Part shown: one piece after another, positions 33,423 to 42,338 of the stretch
Layout of the letters: the number at the start of each line of letters is the position of its first letter
Position numbering within the stretch: the stretch's first letter is position 1
Source of the DNA: Fidelibacterota bacterium
Lineage (GTDB): Bacteria; Fidelibacterota; Marinisomatia; SCGC-AAA003-L08; TS1B11
Assembly (NCBI GenBank): GCA_004124875.1
Contig: SCKJ01000003.1
Location: 1-64,000 of the forward strand
DNA: 64,000 nt
Reading direction: 5' to 3'
Translations under genes and position numbers: made by a program
The notes under the pieces: generated by a model
What the model saw: the letters and a program-made list of their open reading frames with translations, nothing else
The model's database searches: none
What the model was told of the DNA's origin: nothing

Positions 33423-34712
33423 TCAGGTGTCCCGGGCCAGTCTTACGCCGATAAACCGTTCGCGCGTCCGGGGATAAAACCAGTTCCGGAATGTTGCCCG
33501 CAACATGGGGGCGCCGGTGACAAAACAGCCGCCCCGGACGACTTGGTGCAGGCCGTCAAACCAGACTTCTGAATAACCCGGATAGGGGAATGGCTCGAAG
33601 CCGGGGTAACCGTCGAACGGGGTGCTGGTCCATTCCCAGATGTTGCCGATCATATCGTAAAGGCCCAACGGCGAGCGGTTGCGGCGCTTCCCGGCAGGCT
33701 CCGTCCAGCCCAGTGGTTGGCCATGGCTCGCATCATCGGGAGTGGGATTCCGGTCGCCCCAGGGGTAGAGCAGCTGCCGGCCTTGCTGGGGATCCCAGGA
33801 GGCGGCCACTTCCCACTCCGCCTCAGTGGGCAGGCGCATGCCGTTAAAGTTGGCGAATGCCTGCGCCTCATGGAAACTGATGAGCGTCACCGGATGGGAC
33901 AACGGCAGAGGGATGGAACCGGTGATGGTTTTTTGGGTCCAGTCGCCGTTGCCTGCTGGCCGCCAGTAAAACGGTTTGTCGGCCTCAGTCTCATTGCGCC
34001 AGAGCCACCCTGCTTCGCTCCATAACTCCTTGCGCTCATATCCGCCAGCGCTTAAGAACTCCAGAAAATCGCTGTTGGTGGAGGGGGAGTCGTTCAGCAG
34101 GAAATCGGTCAGTTTAACTTTGTGGCGGGGCCACTCGTTGTCATATGAGAACAGGGGTTCCTCCAGCTGCCGGCCAACGGCATATTCGCCGCCGGGAATC
34201 AAGACAGCCTCGGGCGCATAGGGTGAAGGAAAAGTTTCGATTTTGGGCTGCTGCTCAAATTCCAGGCCGGCGTGCTGTAAAAGGTAGACGATGGTCTCCG
34301 TGTGCTGATATTCGTGCGTGATGACGTTGTGAAAAATGTAGCCGTTTCGCGTGAGCTTATGTTCCGCATCAAGGTCAACGGTGTCGAGATATGCCAGCAC
34401 TTCATCACGCACTGCGGCGCTGAAGCTCAGGGCGGTTTCCATCGGCGGCAAATCGTGGAACTCGCTTCGAGGGTACTCCGTAGAATAGATGCGGGCCAGT
34501 TCCTTATCCGGCGGCTGGCCCCCCTTTGCCTGCTCAAGTATCATCCAGCTTTCAAACATGCCCACGTGACCCATATGCCATCGCAAAGGTCTGAAGTCAG
34601 GGTGCAGTACCCGGTTCGACACCTCCTCGGGTACTTGCGACAGGAGATCGAGGTTGAGCTGCCGGGCACGGGCTAATTCGTTTGCTATGGTAAGTTTGCG
34701 GGGATCAGTCAT
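33423..34712 (-). CDS. egtB: Hercynine oxygenase, sulfoxide synthase
   Basis: EgtB is the iron enzyme that joins hercynine to a thiol substrate with oxygen to give the sulfoxide precursor of ergothioneine. The 429-residue sequence combines a DinB-like domain with three candidate iron ligands (LRWHMGHVG and THEYQHTET) and a C-terminal formylglycine-enzyme-like domain (IPGGEYAVG, NGMRLPTEAEWE, DMIGNIWEWTS, RGGCF). The thiol used (gamma-Glu-Cys or Cys) cannot be read. The ATG at 34712 is preferred over 34736. It is divergent from egtD and heads the transporter operon. Confidence 0.92.
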   Translation of the reverse strand: MTDPRKLTIANELARARQLNLDLLSQVPEEVSNRVLHPDFRPLRWHMGHVGMFESWMILEQAKGGQPPDKELARIYSTEYPRSEFHDLPPMETALSFSAAVRDEVLAYLDTVDLDAEHKLTRNGYIFHNVITHEYQHTETIVYLLQHAGLEFEQQPKIETFPSPYAPEAVLIPGGEYAVGRQLEEPLFSYDNEWPRHKVKLTDFLLNDSPSTNSDFLEFLSAGGYERKELWSEAGWLWRNETEADKPFYWRPAGNGDWTQKTITGSIPLPLSHPVTLISFHEAQAFANFNGMRLPTEAEWEVAASWDPQQGRQLLYPWGDRNPTPDDASHGQPLGWTEPAGKRRNRSPLGLYDMIGNIWEWTSTPFDGYPGFEPFPYPGYSEVWFDGLHQVVRGGCFVTGAPMLRATFRNWFYPRTRERFIGVRLARDT

Positions 34713-34775
34713 GACATTTGACGGCACGCCGTGCAAGGACCGCCAAGCTCCAATCGTCGTCTGGACGATGTTTCA

Positions 34776-34804
34776 ATTTATTGCGCTTTTTTTCATTGTG
34801 CCAA
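34776..34804 (-). promoter_or_regulatory. Possible egtB promoter
   Basis: On the minus strand TTGGCA (34799-34804) and ATAAAT (34776-34781) are 17 bp apart, about 60 bp before the egtB start in the 136-bp gap shared with egtD. This is a resemblance call only. Confidence 0.3.
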
Positions 34805-34848
34805 CCCGATAAGTTTAACTGTTCTCCAGGGGACAAATCCGGTATACC

Positions 34849-35856
34849 ATGAATCTGCAGACCATCACCGATCAAGACCGTTGCAAAGTTCAAATTTTGC
34901 CTGCCGGGCACCGCGAGGACACGGTGAGCGATATCGTGCGAGCCGGCCTTTCAAAATCGCCTAAAACATTGCCGCCCATACTGTTCTACGATGAGGAAGG
35001 CTCCCGCCTGTTTGAGAAAATTTGTGAAGTGCCGGAGTATTATCTCACCCGCACGGAGCAGAGCATCTTTGATGAGTACGGCAAAGAGATGGTGGATCAG
35101 TGGGACAGCGCCATTGACCTGGTGGAACTGGGTAGCGGGAATTCGGCTAAAACGCGGACGCTGCTTTCTCTGCTGCTGGACCGTGGCCATGAAGTGATCT
35201 ACCGGCCGATTGACATATCCCAAAATATGTTGCAATCGACCGCCGAGAAGTTGACGGCCGAATTTCCGACGCTGCATGTGGAGGCCATTGTCGGCGACTA
35301 CCATCACGGTCTGCAGGAAGTGGGTAAGCGGTGGTCCCACCAGAAGGTGTTCCTCTTCATGGGGTCGAACCTGGGCAATTTTCAGCGGTCGGAGGCGGAA
35401 GAGTTCCTCGCTGATATTCGGTCGGCCATGGCGCCGGATGATCTCCTGTTGCTGGGTATCGATCTGGTGAAGCCGGTGGAGCGCCTTCTCGCCGCCTACG
35501 ATGACGCTGCCGGCGTCACCCGCGCCTTCAACTTGAATCTGCTCACGCGCCTGAACCGGGAGCTCAACGCCAACTTTAATCCGGATCAGTTTGAGCATGT
35601 CGCCCGGTGGGACGCTGAGGCCAGCGCCATCCAGACCTTCCTGGTGAGCCGGGAGCGGCAGACTGTTGTTTTGGGCAACCTGAACATGGAGGTCACCTTT
35701 GAGGCCGGGGAAGCCCTGCACACAGAGAGCAGCCACAAGTATACGCTGGAGGGGTTGTCCAGGATGGTCGATCATGCCGGTCTGGATCTGGTCCAAACAT
35801 GGACAGACAGCCGTCAGTGGTTCGCACTCAATCTGCTGAGGCCGGGCGGCCGGTAA
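34849..35856 (+). CDS. egtD: Histidine N-alpha-methyltransferase
   Basis: EgtD methylates His three times with S-adenosylmethionine to give hercynine, the first step of ergothioneine synthesis. The 335-residue protein shows ILFYDEEGSRLFEKICEVPEYYLTRTE (read in parts), the SAM motif VELGSGNSAKT, DISQNML, the LFMGSNLGNF loop and C-terminal ALHTESSHKYT. The length fits the family (about 320). It is divergent from egtB with 136 bp between the start codons, which would allow joint control. No egtA, egtC or egtE is visible, so sulfoxide cleavage may use a lyase elsewhere. Confidence 0.93.
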   Translation: MNLQTITDQDRCKVQILPAGHREDTVSDIVRAGLSKSPKTLPPILFYDEEGSRLFEKICEVPEYYLTRTEQSIFDEYGKEMVDQWDSAIDLVELGSGNSAKTRTLLSLLLDRGHEVIYRPIDISQNMLQSTAEKLTAEFPTLHVEAIVGDYHHGLQEVGKRWSHQKVFLFMGSNLGNFQRSEAEEFLADIRSAMAPDDLLLLGIDLVKPVERLLAAYDDAAGVTRAFNLNLLTRLNRELNANFNPDQFEHVARWDAEASAIQTFLVSRERQTVVLGNLNMEVTFEAGEALHTESSHKYTLEGLSRMVDHAGLDLVQTWTDSRQWFALNLLRPGGR

Positions 35857-35868
35857 CGCCGGTCTCCC

Positions 35869-37326
35869 TTACTTGGACGCGCCCAGGGTGGGCACGGGTC
35901 CCATGACCTCTTCTATGGTCAGGTAAACGATAGTGCCCAGATTGAGGGCCTGGATGCCCTCTTCTACCGCCTGTCTGTCCCCCACAACTATAATGGCCAT
36001 ATTGCCGGTGTCGATATATTTTGCCGCCGCTTCCATCAGGTCTCGGGAAGTGACTTCGTAAATGCCCTCAGCGTATCTGCTGAAGGTCTCATCGGGTAGA
36101 TTGTACAGCACCAGATTCTGCAGTTGGCTGGCCACTCGCGCCACGGTCTGGAAGTTGGCCGGGTAGCCCAAGGCCACATAGTTTTGGCTTTTGGACAGTT
36201 CTTCGGCCGGTACTTCCTCTAAAATTCCGTTGAGCTCCTTCATAAACTCCGTAAGCGCTTTGTCGGTCACGTCAGTCTGCACTGCGGCAGAGGCGGTGAA
36301 GGGTCCGGCGTGCGGCCGCATGTTGAAGGATGACCGTGCGCCGTATGAATAGCCGTGCTCCTCCCTGAGATTCTGGTTGAGCCGCGAGGTGAAGGCGCCG
36401 CCCAGAATGGTGTTGAGCACTGCCAGGTTGTAGTAGTCTACGGTATTGCGGGGGACACCGACCCTGCCGATTCTGATTTCCGACTGTGCCGCCCCTGGTT
36501 TGTCCACGAGGTATATGGTTCGTCCGCGCACCTGGCTGACGTCGGTCCACTTGGGCGTTTTCACCCGCTTTTTCTTCCAACTTCCGAAGTATCGCTCGAG
36601 CTGCGGCATGATCTCGTCGGCGGTGATGTCACCCACCACAATCAGGGCGGCGTTGTTGGGGCGATAGTACTTGTTGTAAAACTTACCGATCTTTTTGGCG
36701 GTGAGTGCTTTTAGTCCAGCGGCGTTTCCCGAGGCCGACCGCCCATATGGATGCCCCTTGCCGAAGATGGCTTTATTGAATTGTACTGAGGCAATGGACC
36801 GGGCCTCATCGCGAGCCTGAATCATTGCCGTCAGCCGCTCATCGCGCTTCCGGTCCAGGTCGGCAGTAGCAAAGGCCGGTTTCAGGGCTACATCAGCCAG
36901 AAGAGGCAGTGCGGCGTCGAGCTGGCGAAGAGGCGTATTCAAGGAGATCACCGAGGTATGATAACCTGCTCTGGTGCTCAAATTGGCGCCCAGATAATCA
37001 ATGGCGTCGGCCAACTCCAGCGCGTCCCGCCCGCCGGCCCCTTCATCCAGAAGGTCAGCGGTCATGCTGGCCAGCCCAAAATTCCCTTTCGTATCAAGGA
37101 CGCTGCCGGCCATGACCTGCAAATTGATCTGCACCAGGGGGACATCATGTTTCTCCACCAGGATGATCTGCAGGCCATTTTTAAGCCATAACCGCTCTAC
37201 GGAAGGCGCTTTCATCTCAGGCGGCGGTCCAATGGCGGGGGGCTGGGAGCGGTCCGGCACTTGGCTCAGTGCCGCGGCAAACGGGGCCAGCAGGGCCATG
37301 ATCGAGGGCAATGTGCGCGTCTTCAT
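35869..37326 (-). CDS. M16-family peptidase homologue lacking the catalytic motif
   Basis: This 485-residue exported protein has a signal peptide (ending LS before Gln) and the two-domain M16 pattern (LKNGLQIILVEKHDVPLVQINLQV, GVPRNTVDYYNLAVLNTILGG). Where active members carry HxxEH it reads GLASMTADLLDEG, so it should not cleave peptides itself. In many M16 pairs one subunit is inactive and forms a closed chamber with an active partner. The partner is the adjacent upstream gene, which overlaps it by 4 bp. The ribosome site aaggaggt is strong. Confidence 0.85.
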   Translation of the reverse strand: MKTRTLPSIMALLAPFAAALSQVPDRSQPPAIGPPPEMKAPSVERLWLKNGLQIILVEKHDVPLVQINLQVMAGSVLDTKGNFGLASMTADLLDEGAGGRDALELADAIDYLGANLSTRAGYHTSVISLNTPLRQLDAALPLLADVALKPAFATADLDRKRDERLTAMIQARDEARSIASVQFNKAIFGKGHPYGRSASGNAAGLKALTAKKIGKFYNKYYRPNNAALIVVGDITADEIMPQLERYFGSWKKKRVKTPKWTDVSQVRGRTIYLVDKPGAAQSEIRIGRVGVPRNTVDYYNLAVLNTILGGAFTSRLNQNLREEHGYSYGARSSFNMRPHAGPFTASAAVQTDVTDKALTEFMKELNGILEEVPAEELSKSQNYVALGYPANFQTVARVASQLQNLVLYNLPDETFSRYAEGIYEVTSRDLMEAAAKYIDTGNMAIIVVGDRQAVEEGIQALNLGTIVYLTIEEVMGPVPTLGASK

Positions 37327-38684
37327 GGTGACACCTCCTTTGCGGCCAGTTCCGGTTTGCCTTCAGGCACGACGCTGATTATCACCCGGGCGTCGCGTTT
37401 GAGGTACTGCTTTGCCGAGGCCGAAACCTCTGCCGGGATCATCCGCTTGTAGCGCTCCAGATCCTTGGCGAAATAACCGGGATCGCCTGTGTAAAAGTAG
37501 TAACTGTTAAGCAGATCGGCCTTGCCGCCGAAGCTGCCGGGACGCTCAAGTCTGCGTAGGAACTGGGCCTCGAACTGGTTCACTGCCCGGGCCAGCTCGC
37601 GATCAGTGGGCGCGTCAGAGACAAGTTTGTCAATCTCCTCCTGAATCACCGCTTCCAGTTCCGACAGCGTGTGGCCTCCGCGGGCCGTGGCGATGATGAT
37701 AAACGCCGAACTCATTTTCTGAGAGGCCTGAAATGCGTTCACATCCTGCGCGATCTGCATGTCAAAGACCAGACGCTTATAGAGCCGGGAGTTCTTACCG
37801 TCAGCCAGAATGGAGGCCAGGATATCCATTTCGGCGTCACCGGCCTTGAAGTATCCGGGCGTGTGCCAGGCCATATAAAGTCGCGGCAGTTGCACCTTGT
37901 CCTCCAGCACAAGCCGTTTTTCTTCGCTGAGGATAGGCATGGGCACGTTGAGCTCCGGCAGCTTCGGACCGCTGGGAATTTCGCCGAACCACTTGTTGAC
38001 CAGACGCCTGACCTCTTCGACATCCACATCACCGGCGATGGATAACGAGGCATTATTGGGACCGTAATAGCGTTTGAAGAAGTTGGTCACGTCTGCGTGG
38101 GATGCCGCGGACAAATCGGCCATGGAGCCGATGACGGGCCAGCTGTAAGGGTGGTCCGGCGGATACATGAGCCCCGGAAACTTTTCCCACACACTGCCGT
38201 AGGGCCGGTTTTCGTAGCTTTGCCGCCGCTCGTTTTTCACGACATCCCGCTGCCCGTCCACCTGCTCCGGGGAGACCACTTCCAGCAAAAATCCCATGCG
38301 GTCTGACTCCAGGAACAGAGCCATTTCGAGAGCGTTGCTGGGGAGATTCTCCCAATAGTTGGTCCGGTCCTCCGTGGTGGAGCCGTTGCTGACGCCACCG
38401 GCCCCCTCCAGCCAGATGTCGAACATCCCTTCGGGGACGTGCGCGGAGCCTTCAAACATGATATGCTCAAACAGGTGGGCAAACCCGGTGCGGCCGGGCT
38501 CCTCCCGCGCGGAGCCCACATGATACCAGATATTGACGCTCACCAGGGGTGTCGTGTGGTCCTCGTGGATGATGACGTTGAGCCCGTTATCCAGTTTGAA
38601 CTGGGTGTAGGGGACAGAAATATCGTCTCCGCTGTCTGGCAGCAGCGGCACCACCAGCATGGCAATGGTCAGTAGTGGTTTCAT
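37323..38684 (-). CDS. M16-family zinc peptidase, active subunit
   Basis: This 453-residue exported peptidase carries the inverted zinc motif HLFEH in TGFAHLFEHIMFEGS and a downstream Glu in KNERRQSYENRPYG. The ATG at 38684 is chosen over the longer frame to 38741 because it gives a signal peptide and has gggag upstream. It should cut small peptides in the periplasm together with the catalytically dead neighbour encoded next. Substrate is unknown; targeting or signal peptides are common for the family. Confidence 0.88.
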   Translation of the reverse strand: MKPLLTIAMLVVPLLPDSGDDISVPYTQFKLDNGLNVIIHEDHTTPLVSVNIWYHVGSAREEPGRTGFAHLFEHIMFEGSAHVPEGMFDIWLEGAGGVSNGSTTEDRTNYWENLPSNALEMALFLESDRMGFLLEVVSPEQVDGQRDVVKNERRQSYENRPYGSVWEKFPGLMYPPDHPYSWPVIGSMADLSAASHADVTNFFKRYYGPNNASLSIAGDVDVEEVRRLVNKWFGEIPSGPKLPELNVPMPILSEEKRLVLEDKVQLPRLYMAWHTPGYFKAGDAEMDILASILADGKNSRLYKRLVFDMQIAQDVNAFQASQKMSSAFIIIATARGGHTLSELEAVIQEEIDKLVSDAPTDRELARAVNQFEAQFLRRLERPGSFGGKADLLNSYYFYTGDPGYFAKDLERYKRMIPAEVSASAKQYLKRDARVIISVVPEGKPELAAKEVSP

Positions 38685-38792
38685 GGGCGACTCCCAATTT
38701 TTGCGTGATTTGGCAAAGTTAATATATAGACGGAACGGCATAAGGATTAGTTGCCATCTGCTGGCTCACTGCTCGCCGCAGGTTACCGCTGG

Positions 38793-39191
38793 CTATACGG
38801 TCCCGATCAGCTGCAGTTGCACTTTCCGCCGCCGGGGGCCATCAAATTCGGCAAAGAAAATGCCCTGCCAGGTGCCCAGCGCCAGTTGGCCCTGCTCTAC
38901 AATAATTTGCACCGATGACCCCACCATGGTCGCCTTGATGTGGGCGGCGGCGTTGCCTTCGGCGTGATGATAGCCGTCATCGTGCGGTATGATTTTGTCC
39001 AGCCGCATGGTCAGGTCACGGATGACATCGGGGTCGGCGTTTTCGTTGATCATGATGCCGGCCGTGGTGTGCGGCACGTAAACGGTCACTACCCCTGAGG
39101 CGCTGTGCTGCTGCCCGACCCATCGGCGGACTAGGGCGGTGATCTCCACGAACTCAACATGCCGGCTCGTCTTGACGCTAAGCGTTTCCAT
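38793..39191 (-). CDS. YjbQ/UPF0047 family protein
   Basis: This 132-residue protein is a full-length YjbQ family member: HTTAGIMINENADPDV, DDGYHHAEGNAAAHIKATMVG, GTWQGIFFAEFDGPR. Conserved His residues sit in a possible metal site. The family has been described as a secondary thiamine-phosphate synthase activity; the main role in cells is unclear. It follows the AsnB-like gene by 17 bp, as the last gene of a minus-strand block, and is separated from the M16 pair by 108 bp. Confidence 0.88.
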   Translation of the reverse strand: METLSVKTSRHVEFVEITALVRRWVGQQHSASGVVTVYVPHTTAGIMINENADPDVIRDLTMRLDKIIPHDDGYHHAEGNAAAHIKATMVGSSVQIIVEQGQLALGTWQGIFFAEFDGPRRRKVQLQLIGTV

Positions 39192-39208
39192 GGCCGCGGA
39201 CAGCGCCG

Positions 39209-40489
39209 TTACGTCTTGCGCTCTTTTTTGCGGGCGGCGGGGAAGAGGATGTTGTTCAGGATCAGCCGGTAGCCGGGCGAGTTGGGGTGCAGCGCAAGGT
39301 TCGTCGGCGGATCGCCCACAGCGTGCGTGTAATCTTCCGGATCGTGGCCCCCGAGCAGGGTGATGCTACCCCGCCCTAGGTTGCCATGCACGTAGCGGAC
39401 CTCTTCACTCTCCTCGCGTTCACCTAAAATCACCACACTCTTCTTCAGCACCGACCGGCGGAAGTTGGTGGTCTGTCCCATAAATCCCTTGATGACGCCC
39501 ACGTGGCTCTGGGTCAGCATGGTGGGCACCGGGTCATACTTGGCAGCGAACTCGAACAGGGTGAAATAATCGTTTTCGGCGGTGCTGACGGCCGGGAAGG
39601 CGCTGTTGGGAATATCGATGGTGCTGTACTCGTAAATGGCCGGATCGCTGTAGAGTTGATAGTTTTCGAAGATGACGCCTTTGGAGAAATCGAGCCGCGA
39701 CTCCCCATCGGGATCCGGGGGCGAGCCATCAAAGGGAATGTCCACGATATCGAGCCCCTGGGCCGCCAGCGCAATGTCCCAGGTGTCGGTTGCGGAGCAC
39801 ATGGCAAACAGGAAGCCACCCTTGGCGACAAAGCCCCTGATGGCCCAGGCGACAGCCCCTTTCATGGCCGGTACCGAGGGATAGCCGAATTTTTGGGTCA
39901 TCGCCAGGAAGCCTTGCTCCTGCTCAATGTACCAGGAGGCGTTGCGGTAGACGTTCCAGAATTTGCCCCTTTGCCCGGTAAAATCTTCATGGTGCAGGTG
40001 CAGCCAGTCGAATTTCCCCAGATCGTTGCCCAGCACTTCTTCGTCATAGATAGTGGTATAGGGAACCTCGGCGTAGGTCAGCACCATGGTCACCGCGTCG
40101 TCCCACGGCTGCTTATTGGGCGGCGAATAGACGGCGATGCGGGGCGCTTTTTCCAGCATCACAATGTCCATGTTGCCCGATTCTATGGTTGCCAGAATAT
40201 CGGCCAGAGTGGCGGCGTCGACCGGCTCGGTAGTGACCCCCTTGACCTGCGCGTCGCGGACCAGGCGCGGCGTGGCGTCCATGAGAAACGAGCCACCCCT
40301 GTAGTTCAGCAGCCACTCGACAGTGACGTTCTGCCTCAGCGCGCCAAAGGCGACGCCGTACGCCTTCAGGTGATCCTTTTGCGACTGGTCCATGGGCACC
40401 AAAAATTTCTGGGCCTGGGCCGTTCCTGCCAGCGCGAGCAGCAGGATGAGCGCCAACCGCCGGATGGCTGGGGAATTACTGCGCATCAT
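39209..40489 (-). CDS. Exported 'asparagine synthetase B-like' family protein
   Basis: The 426-residue protein starts at the double ATG (40489) overlapping the TPR gene stop and has a signal peptide ending AQA before Gln. It matches an FCB family with LVPMDQSQKDHLKAYG near the start, EWLLNYRGGSF, KAPRIAVYSP, WDDAVTMVLTYAEVPYTTIYD and DWLHLHHEDFTGQ. That family is often labelled asparagine synthetase B, but no glutamine-amidotransferase Cys or ATP-pyrophosphatase motif is visible, so I do not accept that label. It belongs to the DUF4159/DUF4175/TPR cassette; the function is unknown. Confidence 0.72.
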   Translation of the reverse strand: MMRSNSPAIRRLALILLLALAGTAQAQKFLVPMDQSQKDHLKAYGVAFGALRQNVTVEWLLNYRGGSFLMDATPRLVRDAQVKGVTTEPVDAATLADILATIESGNMDIVMLEKAPRIAVYSPPNKQPWDDAVTMVLTYAEVPYTTIYDEEVLGNDLGKFDWLHLHHEDFTGQRGKFWNVYRNASWYIEQEQGFLAMTQKFGYPSVPAMKGAVAWAIRGFVAKGGFLFAMCSATDTWDIALAAQGLDIVDIPFDGSPPDPDGESRLDFSKGVIFENYQLYSDPAIYEYSTIDIPNSAFPAVSTAENDYFTLFEFAAKYDPVPTMLTQSHVGVIKGFMGQTTNFRRSVLKKSVVILGEREESEEVRYVHGNLGRGSITLLGGHDPEDYTHAVGDPPTNLALHPNSPGYRLILNNILFPAARKKERKT

Positions 40490-42338
40490 CGGGATTGAGG
40501 ACCCTGAAGCGCCGCCGGACCTCGTCATGGTGAACGCTGGTTTCAAACGACTCGAGAAAGGTAATGTACCGCCGGGAGGCGAGCTCCGGGTCGACCATCA
40601 GATAATCGGCCGATTCCGCCGCCAGCAGCAGGCCCAGCTCTGCATACTGACTCCCACCCGGCAGGTTGAGCGCAATCTGGTCCGCAGCGGAATAGTCGGC
40701 CTGTAGCGCCAGCAGTTGGGCCAGCCGCAGCTCGATAATGCCGCCTGTCCTGCCGTTGGCTTCCTGCACATCGGCGCGCAGGATGGCTATGGCTTCGCTG
40801 CGCTTGTTCTGGCGCAAATATTTCTCGCTGGCGACAAAGCGCTGGTACGATTGCTGATCTTTTGCGAGTGTCGACACAAGACCTGAAAATTCCAGCAGAT
40901 CGTTAAAGGCCAGATCGGCGGGACCCAGCGCGGCCATCAGTCCGCCCATGTGTGCCAGCAGCGAATCGGCATCGCCGGTAAGAAAAATCAGCTCGGTCGC
41001 CTTCAGCTCCACACGGTCAAGCTGCGCTTTGCTGCTCAGCAGTGATTGCGCCAACTGCCGGACTTCCTCGGCGACCCGGTAATCGCCTTTCGCGATCCAG
41101 GCATCGATCAGCAGCAGGATCACATCCGGGAAAAGGGACCGGGCCGCGCGGTTCTGCAGCACCTGCTCGAGGTCGGCTATAGCGCCATCGAAGTCATCCA
41201 ATATGCGGTACTTGATTTCCGCCAGACGGAAATAGGCGGTGGGATTGGCCCGCTGAACGGCCATGGAATCATACAGCGCCAGCGCCCTGCGCAATGAATT
41301 GGCGCGATGTTCAGGTACGCTCAGGAAGGAGTGCGAGAAGAGAGAGTTGCCGGGGAACAGGCCTGCCAGGCGCAGTTCCTTTTGTCCAGCCTGGCTGCGG
41401 GACAGATGGATGGAGGCCAACGCCATGATCGATGGGTCGTGGTATTTCTCAGCGTCGGGGTTGCCGATGAGGCCCGTCAATAACTTTTCGGCAAGGTCAT
41501 ACTCCTCCTCGATAATGAGGTCAAGGGAGAAGCGGTAAAAATCTTCCTGCGGCAGTTGCAACCCGGTGTATAACTCGAAGACGCGGCCGAAGGCCTTATT
41601 CTTGAATTCGAGGGAGGCCAGAATCTTGATGGCCTCGATGGAGCTTTGGGCCCCCAATTTGGTCCGCAACATGGCCACCGTTTCATCGTCACCCGGAAAT
41701 TGCAGCAACAGGTGACTGATCTGCTTCGCTTTAGATGGATGTGCCGCAAGGAGACGGAGATACTCATCCGCCGCCAGATTGTGGCTGAGCCTGAGAGTGT
41801 AGAGCCTGGCGATTTCCATGGCAAAATAGGTGGGGTCGTTGCGTCTGGTGCGTAGCTGCTTGAGCAGCTGGCGGCCCTTGTCGGTGAAACCGCTGTTCAG
41901 TAGACGAGTCAGCACAAGTTGCTCGGCGTTGCGATTACCGGCGAAGGTGACCAGCACACCCTCCCACGCCTGCACGGCCTCATCAGGCCGGTTGAGCAGC
42001 ATATAGACGGTACCCACTTCAATGTGACTCTGCAGATCGGCTGGCTGGTGCTCCAAGTGTTCGCGGATGGCCGCCAGCCACTGCGAATATTGCTGCTGTT
42101 GCCGCAGGAGGCGAACCAGCTGCCTGTAGTACTGATTTTGCCGGGGGAACTGCTGCACCAGTTGGCGGTAGATAGCCAGCGACTGCTCGAAATTGCCGGC
42201 TCTTTCCAGCCTGATCGCCATTTGAAAGGAGTTGTTGGCCTCCTGCGGCGACTGAAACCGCTGGGCGTCGGCTGGCTGGGCCAGCGCGGCGAGCAGGCCG
42301 ATAGCCACGATGATCCAGTTGCCCGGGGCTGTGTTCAC
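40476..42338 (-). CDS. Exported TPR-repeat protein
   Basis: This 620-residue periplasmic protein has a signal peptide ending PADA before Gln and many tetratricopeptide-type helix pairs across most of its length (FQMAIRLERAGNFEQSLAIYRQLVQQ..., RPDEAVQAWEGVLV, DDFDGAIADLEQVLQ), so it is probably a scaffold. It overlaps the DUF4175 gene by 4 bp and the AsnB-like gene by 14 bp, which ties it to that cassette. Confidence 0.82.
   Translation of the reverse strand: MNTAPGNWIIVAIGLLAALAQPADAQRFQSPQEANNSFQMAIRLERAGNFEQSLAIYRQLVQQFPRQNQYYRQLVRLLRQQQQYSQWLAAIREHLEHQPADLQSHIEVGTVYMLLNRPDEAVQAWEGVLVTFAGNRNAEQLVLTRLLNSGFTDKGRQLLKQLRTRRNDPTYFAMEIARLYTLRLSHNLAADEYLRLLAAHPSKAKQISHLLLQFPGDDETVAMLRTKLGAQSSIEAIKILASLEFKNKAFGRVFELYTGLQLPQEDFYRFSLDLIIEEEYDLAEKLLTGLIGNPDAEKYHDPSIMALASIHLSRSQAGQKELRLAGLFPGNSLFSHSFLSVPEHRANSLRRALALYDSMAVQRANPTAYFRLAEIKYRILDDFDGAIADLEQVLQNRAARSLFPDVILLLIDAWIAKGDYRVAEEVRQLAQSLLSSKAQLDRVELKATELIFLTGDADSLLAHMGGLMAALGPADLAFNDLLEFSGLVSTLAKDQQSYQRFVASEKYLRQNKRSEAIAILRADVQEANGRTGGIIELRLAQLLALQADYSAADQIALNLPGGSQYAELGLLLAAESADYLMVDPELASRRYITFLESFETSVHHDEVRRRFRVLNPDDAQ

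Noticed and set aside
39209-40489. Asparagine synthetase label
   Set aside because: The protein is exported and lacks the N-terminal Cys and ATP-binding motifs of AsnB.
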